DNA of 27,175 nt from a virus. Within the stretch, counting starts at the first letter, position 1, and every line of letters begins with the position of its first letter. Under the pieces are notes generated by a model that saw only the letters and a program-made list of their open reading frames with translations, did not search any database and was not told where the DNA came from. Shown here piece by piece: positions 13,841-20,793 of the stretch. The stretch is from IMG/VR virus record IMGVR_UViG_3300037485_001753, positions 1 to 27,175 of that record. One strand, 5' to 3'. The position numbers and the translations under genes are program-made.

Positions 13841-14847
13841 CCGCTAAAGCACCTTTCAAGGCCCTGGAGATCGGTCCCGACGGCTGGGCCCACGGCATAC
13901 TCATCGGCGAGGTTAAGATCGACCGCCCCAAACCGGACGAAAAAGGCTCCGACGAAGGCGCCGACGAAGGCTCCGACGAGGTCACCCAGATCGTCACCCC
14001 CGACGATTGCGCCGCCATCGTCGCCGCCTTCGATGCGGGAGGCCAACCGCTGCTGGTTGATCGTGACCACTCGTCTGACCTGGGCGACTCCACCGAGGCC
14101 TACGGCTGGGTCAAGGCCATGCGGATCTGCCCCGACGGCGTCGAGGTGCTCCTGGAGCTTACCGACATCGGCCGCACGGCGGTCGAGGGCAAGCGCTGGC
14201 GCTACCTCTCGCCGGTTTTCCCCTGGGAAGATTTTGTCTACGACGACGCCGCCCGCCTGCTGGGCCATCCGCGCCGCTGCTCCCGCTTCGCGTTCACCAA
14301 CCGCCCGCGCATGCGCGGCATCCGCCCCGTCGTCAATGCCGAGGGCGGCCCCACCCCCAAACAAACCCCCAAACCAACCCCGAAAGGAATCAGCATGGAC
14401 TACAAAGCCAAGCTGCTCTCCATGCTCGGCCTGGCGGACACCGCCACCGACGAGGAGATTCAGGCGGCCATCGACGCCGCATCCGGAGCCAAGGCCGACG
14501 GAGAAGCCGACGCCGCGCTCAACGCCGCCGGAATCCCCGACAGCCCCGCGATCCGCGACCCGGTGAAACAGGCGTATCGCGCCTCGGCCGAGACCGGCCT
14601 CAACGCCCTCAACGCCGTCAAGGCCACGTTCGCCCTGGGCGCCGCCGCCAAGCCGACGCCGCCTGCGCGCGTCCCCTTCCGGGCGCTCAACGCCGAGGCC
14701 CGCACGGCCCCGCCCGCGCTCAACGGCGCCGCCTTCGAGTCGGCGCGCGAGCAGGCCATCGAGGCCGCATCCAAGACCTTCAATCTCAAATCCCGCGCCG
14801 ACGCTGTCGCTCGTGCCCAGCGCGAACGGCCGGACCTGTGGCAATAG
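13837..14847 (+). CDS. Prohead protease with fused scaffold (Mu gpI-like)
   Basis: This 336-aa protein has an N-terminal protease domain with the Mu gpI pattern: LLVDRDHSSD (D75-H78 region), EAYGWVKAMRICPDG (GWVK at 90-93), VLLELTDIGRTAVEGKRW, and RYLSPVF at 122-128. A Pro/Lys linker (~residues 170-186) leads to a helical Ala-rich C-terminal half, the scaffold. In Mu the protease cleaves scaffold and head proteins during maturation. GGAGGG lies 5 nt before the ATG. An in-frame internal start with its own ribosome site at 14395 probably gives the free scaffold, as with Mu I/Z. Confidence 0.9.
   Translation: MTAKAPFKALEIGPDGWAHGILIGEVKIDRPKPDEKGSDEGADEGSDEVTQIVTPDDCAAIVAAFDAGGQPLLVDRDHSSDLGDSTEAYGWVKAMRICPDGVEVLLELTDIGRTAVEGKRWRYLSPVFPWEDFVYDDAARLLGHPRRCSRFAFTNRPRMRGIRPVVNAEGGPTPKQTPKPTPKGISMDYKAKLLSMLGLADTATDEEIQAAIDAASGAKADGEADAALNAAGIPDSPAIRDPVKQAYRASAETGLNALNAVKATFALGAAAKPTPPARVPFRALNAEARTAPPALNGAAFESAREQAIEAASKTFNLKSRADAVARAQRERPDLWQ
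14395..14847 (+). CDS. Nested scaffold protein (Mu Z-like, internal start)
   Basis: An in-frame ATG at codon 187 of the protease gene is preceded by CGAAAGGAATCAGC, a clear ribosome site in a sequence that otherwise encodes a linker. The 150-aa product begins MDYKAKLLSMLGLADTATDE, is helical and Ala-rich, and ends in RERPDLWQ. Nested scaffold genes sharing a stop with the protease are established for Mu (I/Z) and lambda (C/Nu3). It would guide capsid assembly and then be digested. Confidence 0.75.
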   Translation: MDYKAKLLSMLGLADTATDEEIQAAIDAASGAKADGEADAALNAAGIPDSPAIRDPVKQAYRASAETGLNALNAVKATFALGAAAKPTPPARVPFRALNAEARTAPPALNGAAFESAREQAIEAASKTFNLKSRADAVARAQRERPDLWQ

Positions 14848-14878
14848 GGGCAAACAGCCCCGAAAGAAAGGAAGCATC

Positions 14879-15244
14879 ATGAGCAATCGCGTGCTCAATC
14901 TCATCGCGGGAGAAACGCTCACCAACAAGGAAGGCGCTCCCATCATGGTCACCACTGGCAAGGCGTACATGTGCGACGCCGTGACCGACGCCTGCATCGG
15001 CGTGCTCACCAAGGGCGGCGCGTCGGCCGCAGAAGTCGAAGTCACCATCTTCGGCGAAGCGCCTGTGCGCATCGCCGACACCGTCAAGCGCGGCGAGCAT
15101 CTCGTCCTCGCCACGGGCGGCGAATCCTGCGACGGCGGTCTGGCCTCCGGCTCGGTCCGCGTCGGCCTGGCGCTCCAAGACGGCGTGTCGGGAGACCTCA
15201 TCCCCGCCTTCATCACCCTGCCCCTTCGCTACGAAGAGGGTTGA
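14879..15244 (+). CDS. Capsid decoration/cement protein, DUF2190-like
   Basis: This 121-aa mostly-beta protein has the pattern of DUF2190 capsid cement proteins: ETLTNKEGAPIMVTTGKAYM, a GVLTKGGASAAEVEVTIFGE strand pair, VKRGEHLVLA, and ALQDGVSGDLIPAFI. It lies directly before the major capsid gene, the usual place for a head-stabilising protein. AAAGGAAG precedes the ATG at 14879; a longer open frame upstream has no ribosome site. Expected in one copy per capsid subunit or per trimer. Confidence 0.75.
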   Translation: MSNRVLNLIAGETLTNKEGAPIMVTTGKAYMCDAVTDACIGVLTKGGASAAEVEVTIFGEAPVRIADTVKRGEHLVLATGGESCDGGLASGSVRVGLALQDGVSGDLIPAFITLPLRYEEG

Positions 15245-15250
15245 TTGTAG

Positions 15251-15277
15251 TTACCGCGCGCGGGCGTTGTCGCCCGC
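15251..15277 (+). repeat. TTAC-hairpin element, copy 2
   Basis: TTAC (15251-15254), 5 nt, then GCGGGCG (15260-15266) pairing with CGCCCGC (15271-15277), loop TTGT. It is followed by CTCACTCAGAAAGG, the ribosome site of the capsid gene. The whole leader is nearly repeated at 16216-16257. Confidence 0.75.
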
Positions 15278-15301
15278 CTCACTCAGAAAGGATCAAGCAT
15301 C

Positions 15302-16210
15302 ATGGCACTCATCACCACCCTCAGCAAAGCCCTGTCCGACTACGCCTTCGGCGTCGCCTCCGACATGGCCTCCACCCTCGCCCTGGCCAACGCCCTGGCG
15401 CCGGTTGTGGAGACTGGCGTCACCAACGTCCAGTACATCGAGTTCAACGACGACAACGCGTTCCAGAAGTACAACGCGCGTCGCGGCATCGGCGGCCGTC
15501 GTCAGCGGGTCCTGTTCGGCGCATCCGAGGCCAGCGTCATCCTCGGCGCCAACGGCCTGGAGATCCCGATCGACGATCAGGAGAAGGGCCGCGCGGGCGA
15601 TTCGTTCGCAGCCCTGGAGCAGGCCAAGGTCAAGACACTGGTCACGTTGGCCTACAACGCCCACCTGACCGAAGTCGCCACCGTCCTGCAGGCTGGCATC
15701 ACTGCCGAAGCCGGCAAGGGCGTCTGGTCGAGCGCCAACGTGGACCCGATCGACGAGATCGACGAGCAGATCGCCGCGATCGCCCGTTACGGCATGCCCA
15801 ACCGCATGACCCTCGACATCGGCGCGTGGCGTCTGGCCAAAAACAACCCCAAGGTCAAGGCCCGCTTCTCGGCCAAGGGATTCAGCCTGCAGGATTTCGC
15901 CTCGCAGCTCCTGAACCCCGGCATCCAGATCCACCTGACCGCCGTCGGCCTCAACACCTACGGCTTCGGCAACGCCTCGCAGACCAAGACGGCTGCGCTC
16001 GGCTCCGAATGCTGGGTCTACAACTCCCTCGACGCCGCGACGGCCTACGACCCCTCGATGGCCAAGACCTTCGCGACCCGCAAGGAGCTGTTCAACGGCG
16101 TCGGCACATACCGCGACGAGACCTGCGCCAGCGACGTCTACTTCCTCGACTGGACGGCTCTGCCCAAGGTCATCTCCACCAAGCTCGGTCGCCGCCTGGC
16201 GATCTCGTAA
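15302..16210 (+). CDS. Major capsid protein (Mu T-like position)
   Basis: This 302-aa protein is the most likely head shell subunit, with the HK97 fold expected. Supporting features are the position after protease/scaffold and cement genes, an N-arm-like start (SKALSDYAFGVASDM), a long central helix region (DSFAALEQAKVKTLVTLAYN and IDEQIAAIARYGMPNRMTLD), and a typical capsid ending with VYFLDWTALPKVIS. The length equals that of Mu gpT-type proteins (~300 aa). AGAAAGG lies upstream of the ATG. A stable leader hairpin with a near-copy before the next gene suggests high, coordinated expression of the two. Confidence 0.85.
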   Translation: MALITTLSKALSDYAFGVASDMASTLALANALAPVVETGVTNVQYIEFNDDNAFQKYNARRGIGGRRQRVLFGASEASVILGANGLEIPIDDQEKGRAGDSFAALEQAKVKTLVTLAYNAHLTEVATVLQAGITAEAGKGVWSSANVDPIDEIDEQIAAIARYGMPNRMTLDIGAWRLAKNNPKVKARFSAKGFSLQDFASQLLNPGIQIHLTAVGLNTYGFGNASQTKTAALGSECWVYNSLDAATAYDPSMAKTFATRKELFNGVGTYRDETCASDVYFLDWTALPKVISTKLGRRLAIS

Positions 16211-16215
16211 GGTTG

Positions 16216-16242
16216 TTACAGCGTGCGGGCGTTCTCGCCCGC
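16216..16242 (+). repeat. TTAC-hairpin element, copy 3
   Basis: TTAC (16216-16219), 5 nt, then GCGGGCG (16225-16231) pairing with CGCCCGC (16236-16242), loop TTCT. CTCATTCAGAAAGG follows as the next gene's ribosome site. It is almost identical to copy 2. Confidence 0.75.
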
Positions 16243-16264
16243 CTCATTCAGAAAGGGTCTCATT

Positions 16265-16663
16265 ATGCGCAAGTTCATCATCATCCTTCTGGCCTTCGCC
16301 GCGACGTTCAGCGCCCAGGCCGGCACGGTCTTCGACCGCTCCACCAACGCCACGGCCGCTGCCACCGGCATCTGCACCATCACGCCCAAAGCCAGCTACG
16401 CCGGCATGGAGCTCAAGAAGGTGTGGGTCGAAAAGGCCGCGGCCACCAACCAGTCCTTCACGGTCTACCGCGTGGTCGAGGCGGGCGCGTACACGCAGTC
16501 CGTCGCCACCGTCGCGATCACGACCTCGACCACCGGCTCGGGAGTCCCCGCGCAATACGCGGGCCTCAAGTCCGGCGAGTACTGGCTGGTCAAATCGCTC
16601 GGCGGCATCGCATCCAGCAACGCCGTGGTCCTGCTCGACTACGAAGTCCAGACGCACGATTAA
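16265..16663 (+). CDS. Secreted-type beta protein next to the major capsid gene
   Basis: This 132-aa protein starts with a textbook Sec signal: MRK, a hydrophobic core (FIIILLAFAATF), and a likely cleavage site after SAQA. The mature part is Thr/Ala-rich and mostly beta (FDRSTNATAAATGICTI, AITTSTTGSGVPAQYAG), like a small capsid or fibre beta domain. AAAGGG precedes the ATG at 16265; an upstream in-frame ATG has no site. It shares its leader design with the capsid gene, so it is probably highly expressed. A signal peptide here is unexpected for a virion protein. Its role is unknown. Confidence 0.75.
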   Translation: MRKFIIILLAFAATFSAQAGTVFDRSTNATAAATGICTITPKASYAGMELKKVWVEKAAATNQSFTVYRVVEAGAYTQSVATVAITTSTTGSGVPAQYAGLKSGEYWLVKSLGGIASSNAVVLLDYEVQTHD

Positions 16664-16669
16664 GCCCCC

Positions 16670-16697
16670 GCCGGCGGCGGCACCCGCCGCCGCCGGC
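16670..16697 (+). terminator. Very stable hairpin after the secreted protein gene
   Basis: GCCGGCGGCGGC (16670-16681) is the exact reverse complement of 16686-16697, with a 4-nt loop. CCCTTTC follows but no clear U-tract, so termination may be partial, lowering expression of the connector genes relative to the capsid. Confidence 0.6.
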
Positions 16698-16710
16698 ACC
16701 CTTTCAAAAA

Positions 16711-16766
16711 AATGCGTTAATGCGTTAATGCGTTATTAAGGCAATCAGGCAATAAGGCATTTCATC
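16711..16766 (+). repeat. Octamer tandem array D
   Basis: Seven in-register units: AATGCGTT three times, ATTAAGGC, AATCAGGC, AATAAGGC, ATTTCATC. The ATG at 16769 follows after two bases, with no other ribosome site. Confidence 0.9.
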
Positions 16767-16768
16767 CC

Positions 16769-17236
16769 ATGTCCTGGATCACGCTCACCGTCACCGACCT
16801 GCGCAATCGCCTCTCCCCACGGGAGGCCGACGCCATCGCGCGCGCCATCGGCGCCTTTGACGACGCCGCCGCCCAGGCCGCGATCGACGACGCGGCCGAC
16901 ACCGCCCGCGGCTACATCCGCGCCAACGCCCGCAACCGCGTCGCGGCCGGGCCCCACAGCGTGCCCCGCGCCCTCAAGGCCGACGTCCTCGCCGTCGCCC
17001 TCGTGGACTACTGCTCCTCTGTGGCCGGGATGCTGCCCGACCCCAAGGGCATCCGCAAGGCCGCCTACGACCGCGCCGTCAAGCGTTGGGAAGACGCCGC
17101 CGCCGGCAAGTTCGCTGTCGAGCAGCCCGCCGAAGGGGAGACCGAAGACGGCCAGTCGGCCGCCTCGCCAGCCCCGCCCAGCACCTATAGCAAGGACATC
17201 CTGGCCAGCCGGCAGAAACAGCAAGGCGTATTATGA
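16769..17236 (+). CDS. Head-tail connector, Mu gp36-like (DUF1320)
   Basis: This 155-aa protein fits DUF1320: WITLTVTDLRNRLSPREADA at the start, then a helix with AIDDAADTARGYIRANA, a LKADVLAVALVDYCSS helix, and KAAYDRAVKRWEDAAAGKF. The family forms the adaptor ring under the portal in Mu-like and other long-tailed phages. It lies after the capsid region and before a gp37-like gene, as in Mu. The ATG follows octamer array D directly and lacks a classical ribosome site. The C-terminal ~35 residues are Pro/Ser-rich and likely flexible. The stop overlaps the next start. Confidence 0.8.
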   Translation: MSWITLTVTDLRNRLSPREADAIARAIGAFDDAAAQAAIDDAADTARGYIRANARNRVAAGPHSVPRALKADVLAVALVDYCSSVAGMLPDPKGIRKAAYDRAVKRWEDAAAGKFAVEQPAEGETEDGQSAASPAPPSTYSKDILASRQKQQGVL

Positions 17237-17673
17237 CCCTTGAAACCCTCCAGCAATGGGTGTGCGACGAGCTTGCAAAAAGCGAATGGCTCACCGCCAG
17301 GCATTTCTCGGCCGTGCCCGAATCGCGGGCCGACGCCGCGGCCGACATCGAGGCCGCCTACGATGCCTTTGGCCTAGGCTGCCTGGTCATGACGCCCAGC
17401 TTCATCGCCCAGGGCGGACAAGAGGACGGCATCGTCCCTGGCATCGCCACCGTCGCGATCCAGATCGTCGAGATCCCCGCGACCAACCGAGCCAATGCGG
17501 GTTATGCCACCTCCCTCGCCGCCGCCCAGCACGCCGGCCTGATCGCGTCGACCTGGCCTGGCGCGCGCCTCGCCGAGATCGGCCTGGTGGACCTCAAGGA
17601 TCTGGCCGCCGACGAAGCCGTCGCCCACCAGGCGCGCGTCGAAATCGCAATCTGCCTCTCAATCGAAGAATAA
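17233..17673 (+). CDS. Mu gp37-like (DUF1834) tail-terminator/connector candidate
   Basis: This 146-aa protein begins MTLETLQQWVCDELAKSEWL, a helix typical of DUF1834 and minor-tail-terminator proteins, followed by strands (GCLVMTPSFIAQGG, VATVAIQIVEIP) and a C-terminal RVEIAICLSI strand. The alpha/beta layout and its location after the gp36-like gene match Mu gp37, which closes the top of the tail tube. AAGG precedes the ATG, which overlaps the preceding stop (ATGA). The family match is by pattern and context, not by a decisive motif. Confidence 0.65.
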   Translation: MTLETLQQWVCDELAKSEWLTARHFSAVPESRADAAADIEAAYDAFGLGCLVMTPSFIAQGGQEDGIVPGIATVAIQIVEIPATNRANAGYATSLAAAQHAGLIASTWPGARLAEIGLVDLKDLAADEAVAHQARVEIAICLSIEE

Positions 17674-17694
17674 ACCCAAAACAAGGAGACCTCC

Positions 17695-18039
17695 ATGGCC
17701 AACGAAGTAGCAATCAAGGGAACAACCATTATCGTCGGCTTCGCCACCGGCGAAACCGTCAGCGGCATCATCCGCGACACCCACGACACCGATCACACCG
17801 CCGACATCGAGTACATCCGCGACGAAAACAACAACGACGGAACCGCCCTCGTCAGCAACCTCGGCCGCCGCATCACCATTGCGGGCGTCTGCAGTTCCGC
17901 GCAGACCACCGCCAAGGGCGACGTGGTCACGGTCAACTCCATCAAATACCTCTGCGAGTTGGCCAACGAGCGCCGCACCAAACTCGCATGCAGATTCGAG
18001 CTCACGCTCTACAAGCCGACCGCCATGACCCTCACGTAA
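17695..18039 (+). CDS. Probable tail tube protein (short)
   Basis: This 114-aa beta-rich protein reads ETVSGIIRDTHDTDHTADIE, a loop EYIRDENNNDGTAL, then GRRITIAGVCSSAQ and a final strand FELTLYKPT. The long hairpin and small barrel pattern resembles tail-tube subunits, and it is the only such gene between the connectors and the tape-measure candidate. Mu has a sheath (L) and a tube (M) at this point; no sheath is present here. AAGGAG gives a strong ribosome site at good spacing, consistent with high expression. A head-tail adaptor is the alternative. Confidence 0.5.
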   Translation: MANEVAIKGTTIIVGFATGETVSGIIRDTHDTDHTADIEYIRDENNNDGTALVSNLGRRITIAGVCSSAQTTAKGDVVTVNSIKYLCELANERRTKLACRFELTLYKPTAMTLT

Positions 18040-18043
18040 GGGA

Positions 18044-18115
18044 AATGCGTTAATGCTGAAATGCGTTAATGCGTTATTAAGTCAATAAGGCAATCAGGCA
18101 ATCAGGCATTTACTT
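18044..18115 (+). repeat. Octamer tandem array E
   Basis: Nine in-register units: AATGCGTT, AATGCTGA (the array F unit), AATGCGTT twice, ATTAAGTC, AATAAGGC, AATCAGGC twice, ATTTACTT. The ATG at 18118 follows after two bases. Confidence 0.9.
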
Positions 18116-18117
18116 GT

Positions 18118-18837
18118 ATGGAATACGTCGAGCACAAAGCCGTCTGGTTCCCGGAACCCTCGCGGGTTGCCGGCAGCCGACTCATGCCGCCGACCATCGG
18201 CCAGATCCGGCTGCTGGAGGCCTGCAGCTCGCCGTTCCTGTGCGGCGGCCCGGCCGACGCGCTCGACGTGGCGATCGCCATCCGTATCCTGCGCACTCCC
18301 TGGCGTGCGGGCCGCCGCCTGCTCGCCCGCCCCAGGCTATTCGCCCTGGCCGCCCACGTCGATCTCCTGCTGCGCCCCGCGCTTCGCAGGCCGGGTTCCG
18401 CCGATGAGGTGGCCGCGTGGATCACGCGCTGGCTGTGGACGCCCGAGATGTACGTCAAGGATAACGCCGGATCGGCGTTCGAGCCAGCCTGCGGGTTCAC
18501 GTGCCGTTTGGCGCTCCGGGCCGCCAAGCTCCCGCTCGCCGCGCTCTGCCACGACCGGCCGGGCGCGTGGGGCTGCGTGTGGGACGTGCCTGTAGACGCC
18601 GCGCTGCTCTGGTGTGTCGCCGCCACCGAGGCAGCAGGGGAAGAATTTCAGAACCGCGCCGAATGCGACTCACTTGCGCAGACGCAAAAACTCGACGCAG
18701 CAGAGCACGCCGACCACGACGCCGGCGGCGAGAACCACAGCCTGCGCAATCAAGAGCGTGATATAGATGAGATCGCCCATGGAAATAGCATAACACCTGC
18801 GTCCGAATCGGTCAACGGGGAGGATGCGCATGTCTGA
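18118..18837 (+). CDS. Unknown protein in the tail-assembly-chaperone position
   Basis: This 239-aa protein lies between the tail-tube and tape-measure candidates, where siphophages encode tail assembly chaperones. Its N-terminal part has PPTIGQIRLLEACSSPFLCG and PADALDVAIAIRILRTPW, then a Trp-rich middle and DAALLWCVAATEAAGEEFQN, an ending seen in chaperone-like proteins. The last ~55 residues are hydrophilic with poor GC3 bias and overlap an antisense membrane ORF (18670-18780), so the true end or a frameshift product is uncertain. I see no convincing slippery site. The start follows octamer array E without a clear ribosome site. Confidence 0.5.
   Translation: MEYVEHKAVWFPEPSRVAGSRLMPPTIGQIRLLEACSSPFLCGGPADALDVAIAIRILRTPWRAGRRLLARPRLFALAAHVDLLLRPALRRPGSADEVAAWITRWLWTPEMYVKDNAGSAFEPACGFTCRLALRAAKLPLAALCHDRPGAWGCVWDVPVDAALLWCVAATEAAGEEFQNRAECDSLAQTQKLDAAEHADHDAGGENHSLRNQERDIDEIAHGNSITPASESVNGEDAHV
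18670..18780 (-). CDS. Possible antisense 36-aa membrane peptide
   Basis: On the minus strand an ATG at 18778-18780 opens a 36-residue frame: MGDLIYITLLIAQ, a hydrophobic helix to GVLCCVEF, then a basic LRLRK end. This is a single-pass, holin- or toxin-like layout. Its codons show the high GC3 of the phage genes, whereas the overlapping plus-strand frame does not. The ribosome site is weak (AGGTG too far upstream). It lies inside the 3' end of the 18118-18837 gene and would be transcribed against the late unit. Confidence 0.3.
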   Translation of the reverse strand: MGDLIYITLLIAQAVVLAAGVVVGVLCCVEFLRLRK

Positions 18838-20014
18838 AGACGTCAAAATCAACATCACCGCAGAGACCGCCGGTGTCGAAGGCAAACTCAATGGCACCGC
18901 CGCCGGCGTTACGGCCGTAGGCGTTGCATCAGCCGCGGCCGCCCCCGCCGTGCGCACATTGGCCGGTACCGTCGACGTGTTGCGCGTTTCGTTTTCTGCG
19001 GTGCAAAAGGCGCTCGGTTGGTTGGCAGTAATAAACCTAGTCATCACGTGGCTGATCCGGCTGTATGATGCGGTCAAAAACGTCATCGCGTGGTTCAAGA
19101 AACTGGACGATCCGGCCGCCAACCAAGCGCTCGACAAGACTGCCGAGTCTGCCAAGGCCGCCGCCGACTCCGTGAAAAAGCTAGCCGACTCCTACGACGC
19201 TCTCGCCGCAGCCCGGAAAAAGCTCAGGGACGATGCGGCCGCCGAGGCCAATTCGTTCTTGGGCGTCATCGATGCCCAACAACAGGCCGAAGATTCAGCC
19301 GATCCAGATCCGGCCAGCCGGGAGAATAAAAGGCGGCAGAACCAGGCATTCCTGCAGCGCCGCAAAACCGAAGCGGCCCTGGCAAACGCCAACACCGACG
19401 AGACCAATGCCGGCTCCGCCATCGCCGACAACCGATCCCAGCGCGCCACCCTCGTAGCCCGCATGGAGAATGCCCAGCGCATCGCCTCGCCTTTCAATCC
19501 CAATGCAACTCCAAGCACCAAGGCAAAGGCCAGCGCGGCGGCCCAAGCGTTTCAGACAGCGATCGAGGGTCTCGACGCCGCGCTGCCATCCCTGCAGTCG
19601 GCCGCCCGCACGGCCGCCAACGCCGCGCGCGAAGCCAAGACGCGCTTCGACAACAGTCTGGTTGACGTTCGCTCAGTCGACGCGAACATCCAAAAAGAGA
19701 ACCGCGACAAGGAAGCCTCCACCGCCGCCGCCACAGCCGCCAAGCAGGCCGATGACGACGCCAAGAAAAAGAAAAATCTCGCTGACGTTGCTACCAAGCG
19801 CACAGACATCGAAAAATCAGCCCAGGAGAAGATCAAAGCCATCACCGTCGACGCGCCCATCGCCGCCTCATCCGCCGCAGCCGCGGGCGGATTTATGGGC
19901 GGCAGCATGAACAACGCGGCCCGCCTTTCCGAGCAGCGCGAGTTCAAGCGCGACGCGATCGAGCGGGAAAAAGTAGATCTGCTCGCCAAAATCAATAACA
20001 AGCTGGACGACTAG
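18830..20014 (+). CDS. Short tail tape-measure protein candidate
   Basis: This 394-aa protein has a hydrophobic segment around residues 55-80 (RVSFSAVQKALGWLAVINLV then ITWLIRLYDAV), followed by long Ala/Lys/Glu-rich helices and coiled coil (ALDKTAESAKAAADSVKKLA, AAATAAKQADDDAKKKKN). A Gly/Ala-rich patch (SSAAAAGGFMGGSMNNAA) and a final helix end it. This matches tape measures. At roughly 1.5 angstrom per residue it would specify a tail near 60 nm. GGGGAGG precedes the ATG at 18830, which overlaps the previous gene by 8 nt. Position after tube and chaperone-place genes supports the call. Confidence 0.6.
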   Translation: MSEDVKINITAETAGVEGKLNGTAAGVTAVGVASAAAAPAVRTLAGTVDVLRVSFSAVQKALGWLAVINLVITWLIRLYDAVKNVIAWFKKLDDPAANQALDKTAESAKAAADSVKKLADSYDALAAARKKLRDDAAAEANSFLGVIDAQQQAEDSADPDPASRENKRRQNQAFLQRRKTEAALANANTDETNAGSAIADNRSQRATLVARMENAQRIASPFNPNATPSTKAKASAAAQAFQTAIEGLDAALPSLQSAARTAANAAREAKTRFDNSLVDVRSVDANIQKENRDKEASTAAATAAKQADDDAKKKKNLADVATKRTDIEKSAQEKIKAITVDAPIAASSAAAAGGFMGGSMNNAARLSEQREFKRDAIEREKVDLLAKINNKLDD

Positions 20015-20016
20015 CC

Positions 20017-20793
20017 ATGGCCAACGAACCCAAAATCATCGGGACCCCCGGCTGGCGCACCCTGTTCGATTACTCAACGGGCGCTGGAGACTCCGTCCGA
20101 ATCCGCGTCCGCATGGGTCCCGCCTCCAGCATCGATGGCGAGATCGCCGCCCTGCGCGCCGCCCTCGACGTAGAGTCCCTCGACCCCTCGGTCTCTGTCG
20201 GGTCGGCCGTCGGTTCCATCCGTTGCACCTACCGATCATTTCCCGACGGCGGCTTTGCGCCATCCGAGCGCCGCTCTCCCGTCTACGCCATCACCCCGCT
20301 CCGCGAATCGCTCGATCTGCGCTCCCACGTAAAGGCCCAGTCCATCGCCGAAGAAATCCCCACGATTGAACGCTACATTGCAGCGGGCGATCTCACCGGC
20401 CTCAAGGCCAAATACGCCGGCAACGCCAACGCCCTCGCCTTCGCCGCATTCTGGGTCGCTGGCGTCAGCGTGTATGAAGCCTGCGCCTTCCAGCTCTCCG
20501 TCACCCGCTACTACACCTCGACCCCAACCATCTCCGCCGATTACGCCGCCATCAACACCGTCTTCGCCTGGGCCGCGATCCGCACCGACGGCAAAGCCAT
20601 CCCTTCCTACGTCGAAGAGCCAAAATACCTGCGCGACACCGGCGCCGCGATCGGCTTCGAGTGGCGATTGGAGAGCGTCGCACCCGTCATTGTAAAACGC
20701 GCCGAAAACGTCGTCTCCTGGACCTTCCTCGGACGCGAGCGCTGGGCCAAGGCGCTCTACAAAGGCGGCACCTGGGAACCCACAGCCCTATGA
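20017..20793 (+). CDS. Hypothetical tail protein (after the tape measure)
   Basis: This 258-aa protein begins MANEPKIIGTPGWRTLFDYS. It is beta-rich at both ends with a helical middle (AEEIPTIERYIAAGDLTGLK) and ends RERWAKALYKGGTWEP. No family is recognised by eye. Being directly downstream of the tape measure, it is a candidate distal-tail or tail-tip component. Start spacing is 2 nt after the previous stop with no strong ribosome site, so coupling to upstream translation is likely. Confidence 0.55.
   Translation: MANEPKIIGTPGWRTLFDYSTGAGDSVRIRVRMGPASSIDGEIAALRAALDVESLDPSVSVGSAVGSIRCTYRSFPDGGFAPSERRSPVYAITPLRESLDLRSHVKAQSIAEEIPTIERYIAAGDLTGLKAKYAGNANALAFAAFWVAGVSVYEACAFQLSVTRYYTSTPTISADYAAINTVFAWAAIRTDGKAIPSYVEEPKYLRDTGAAIGFEWRLESVAPVIVKRAENVVSWTFLGRERWAKALYKGGTWEPTAL

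Noticed and set aside
13369-15216. A 615-codon minus-strand open frame opposite portal end, protease and cement genes
   Set aside because: Same GC-driven shadow; crosses several genes with good ribosome sites on the plus strand.
14971-16728. A 585-codon plus-strand frame over the capsid region
   Set aside because: Extremely Arg/His/Pro-rich; a +1 shadow of the capsid and neighbouring genes.
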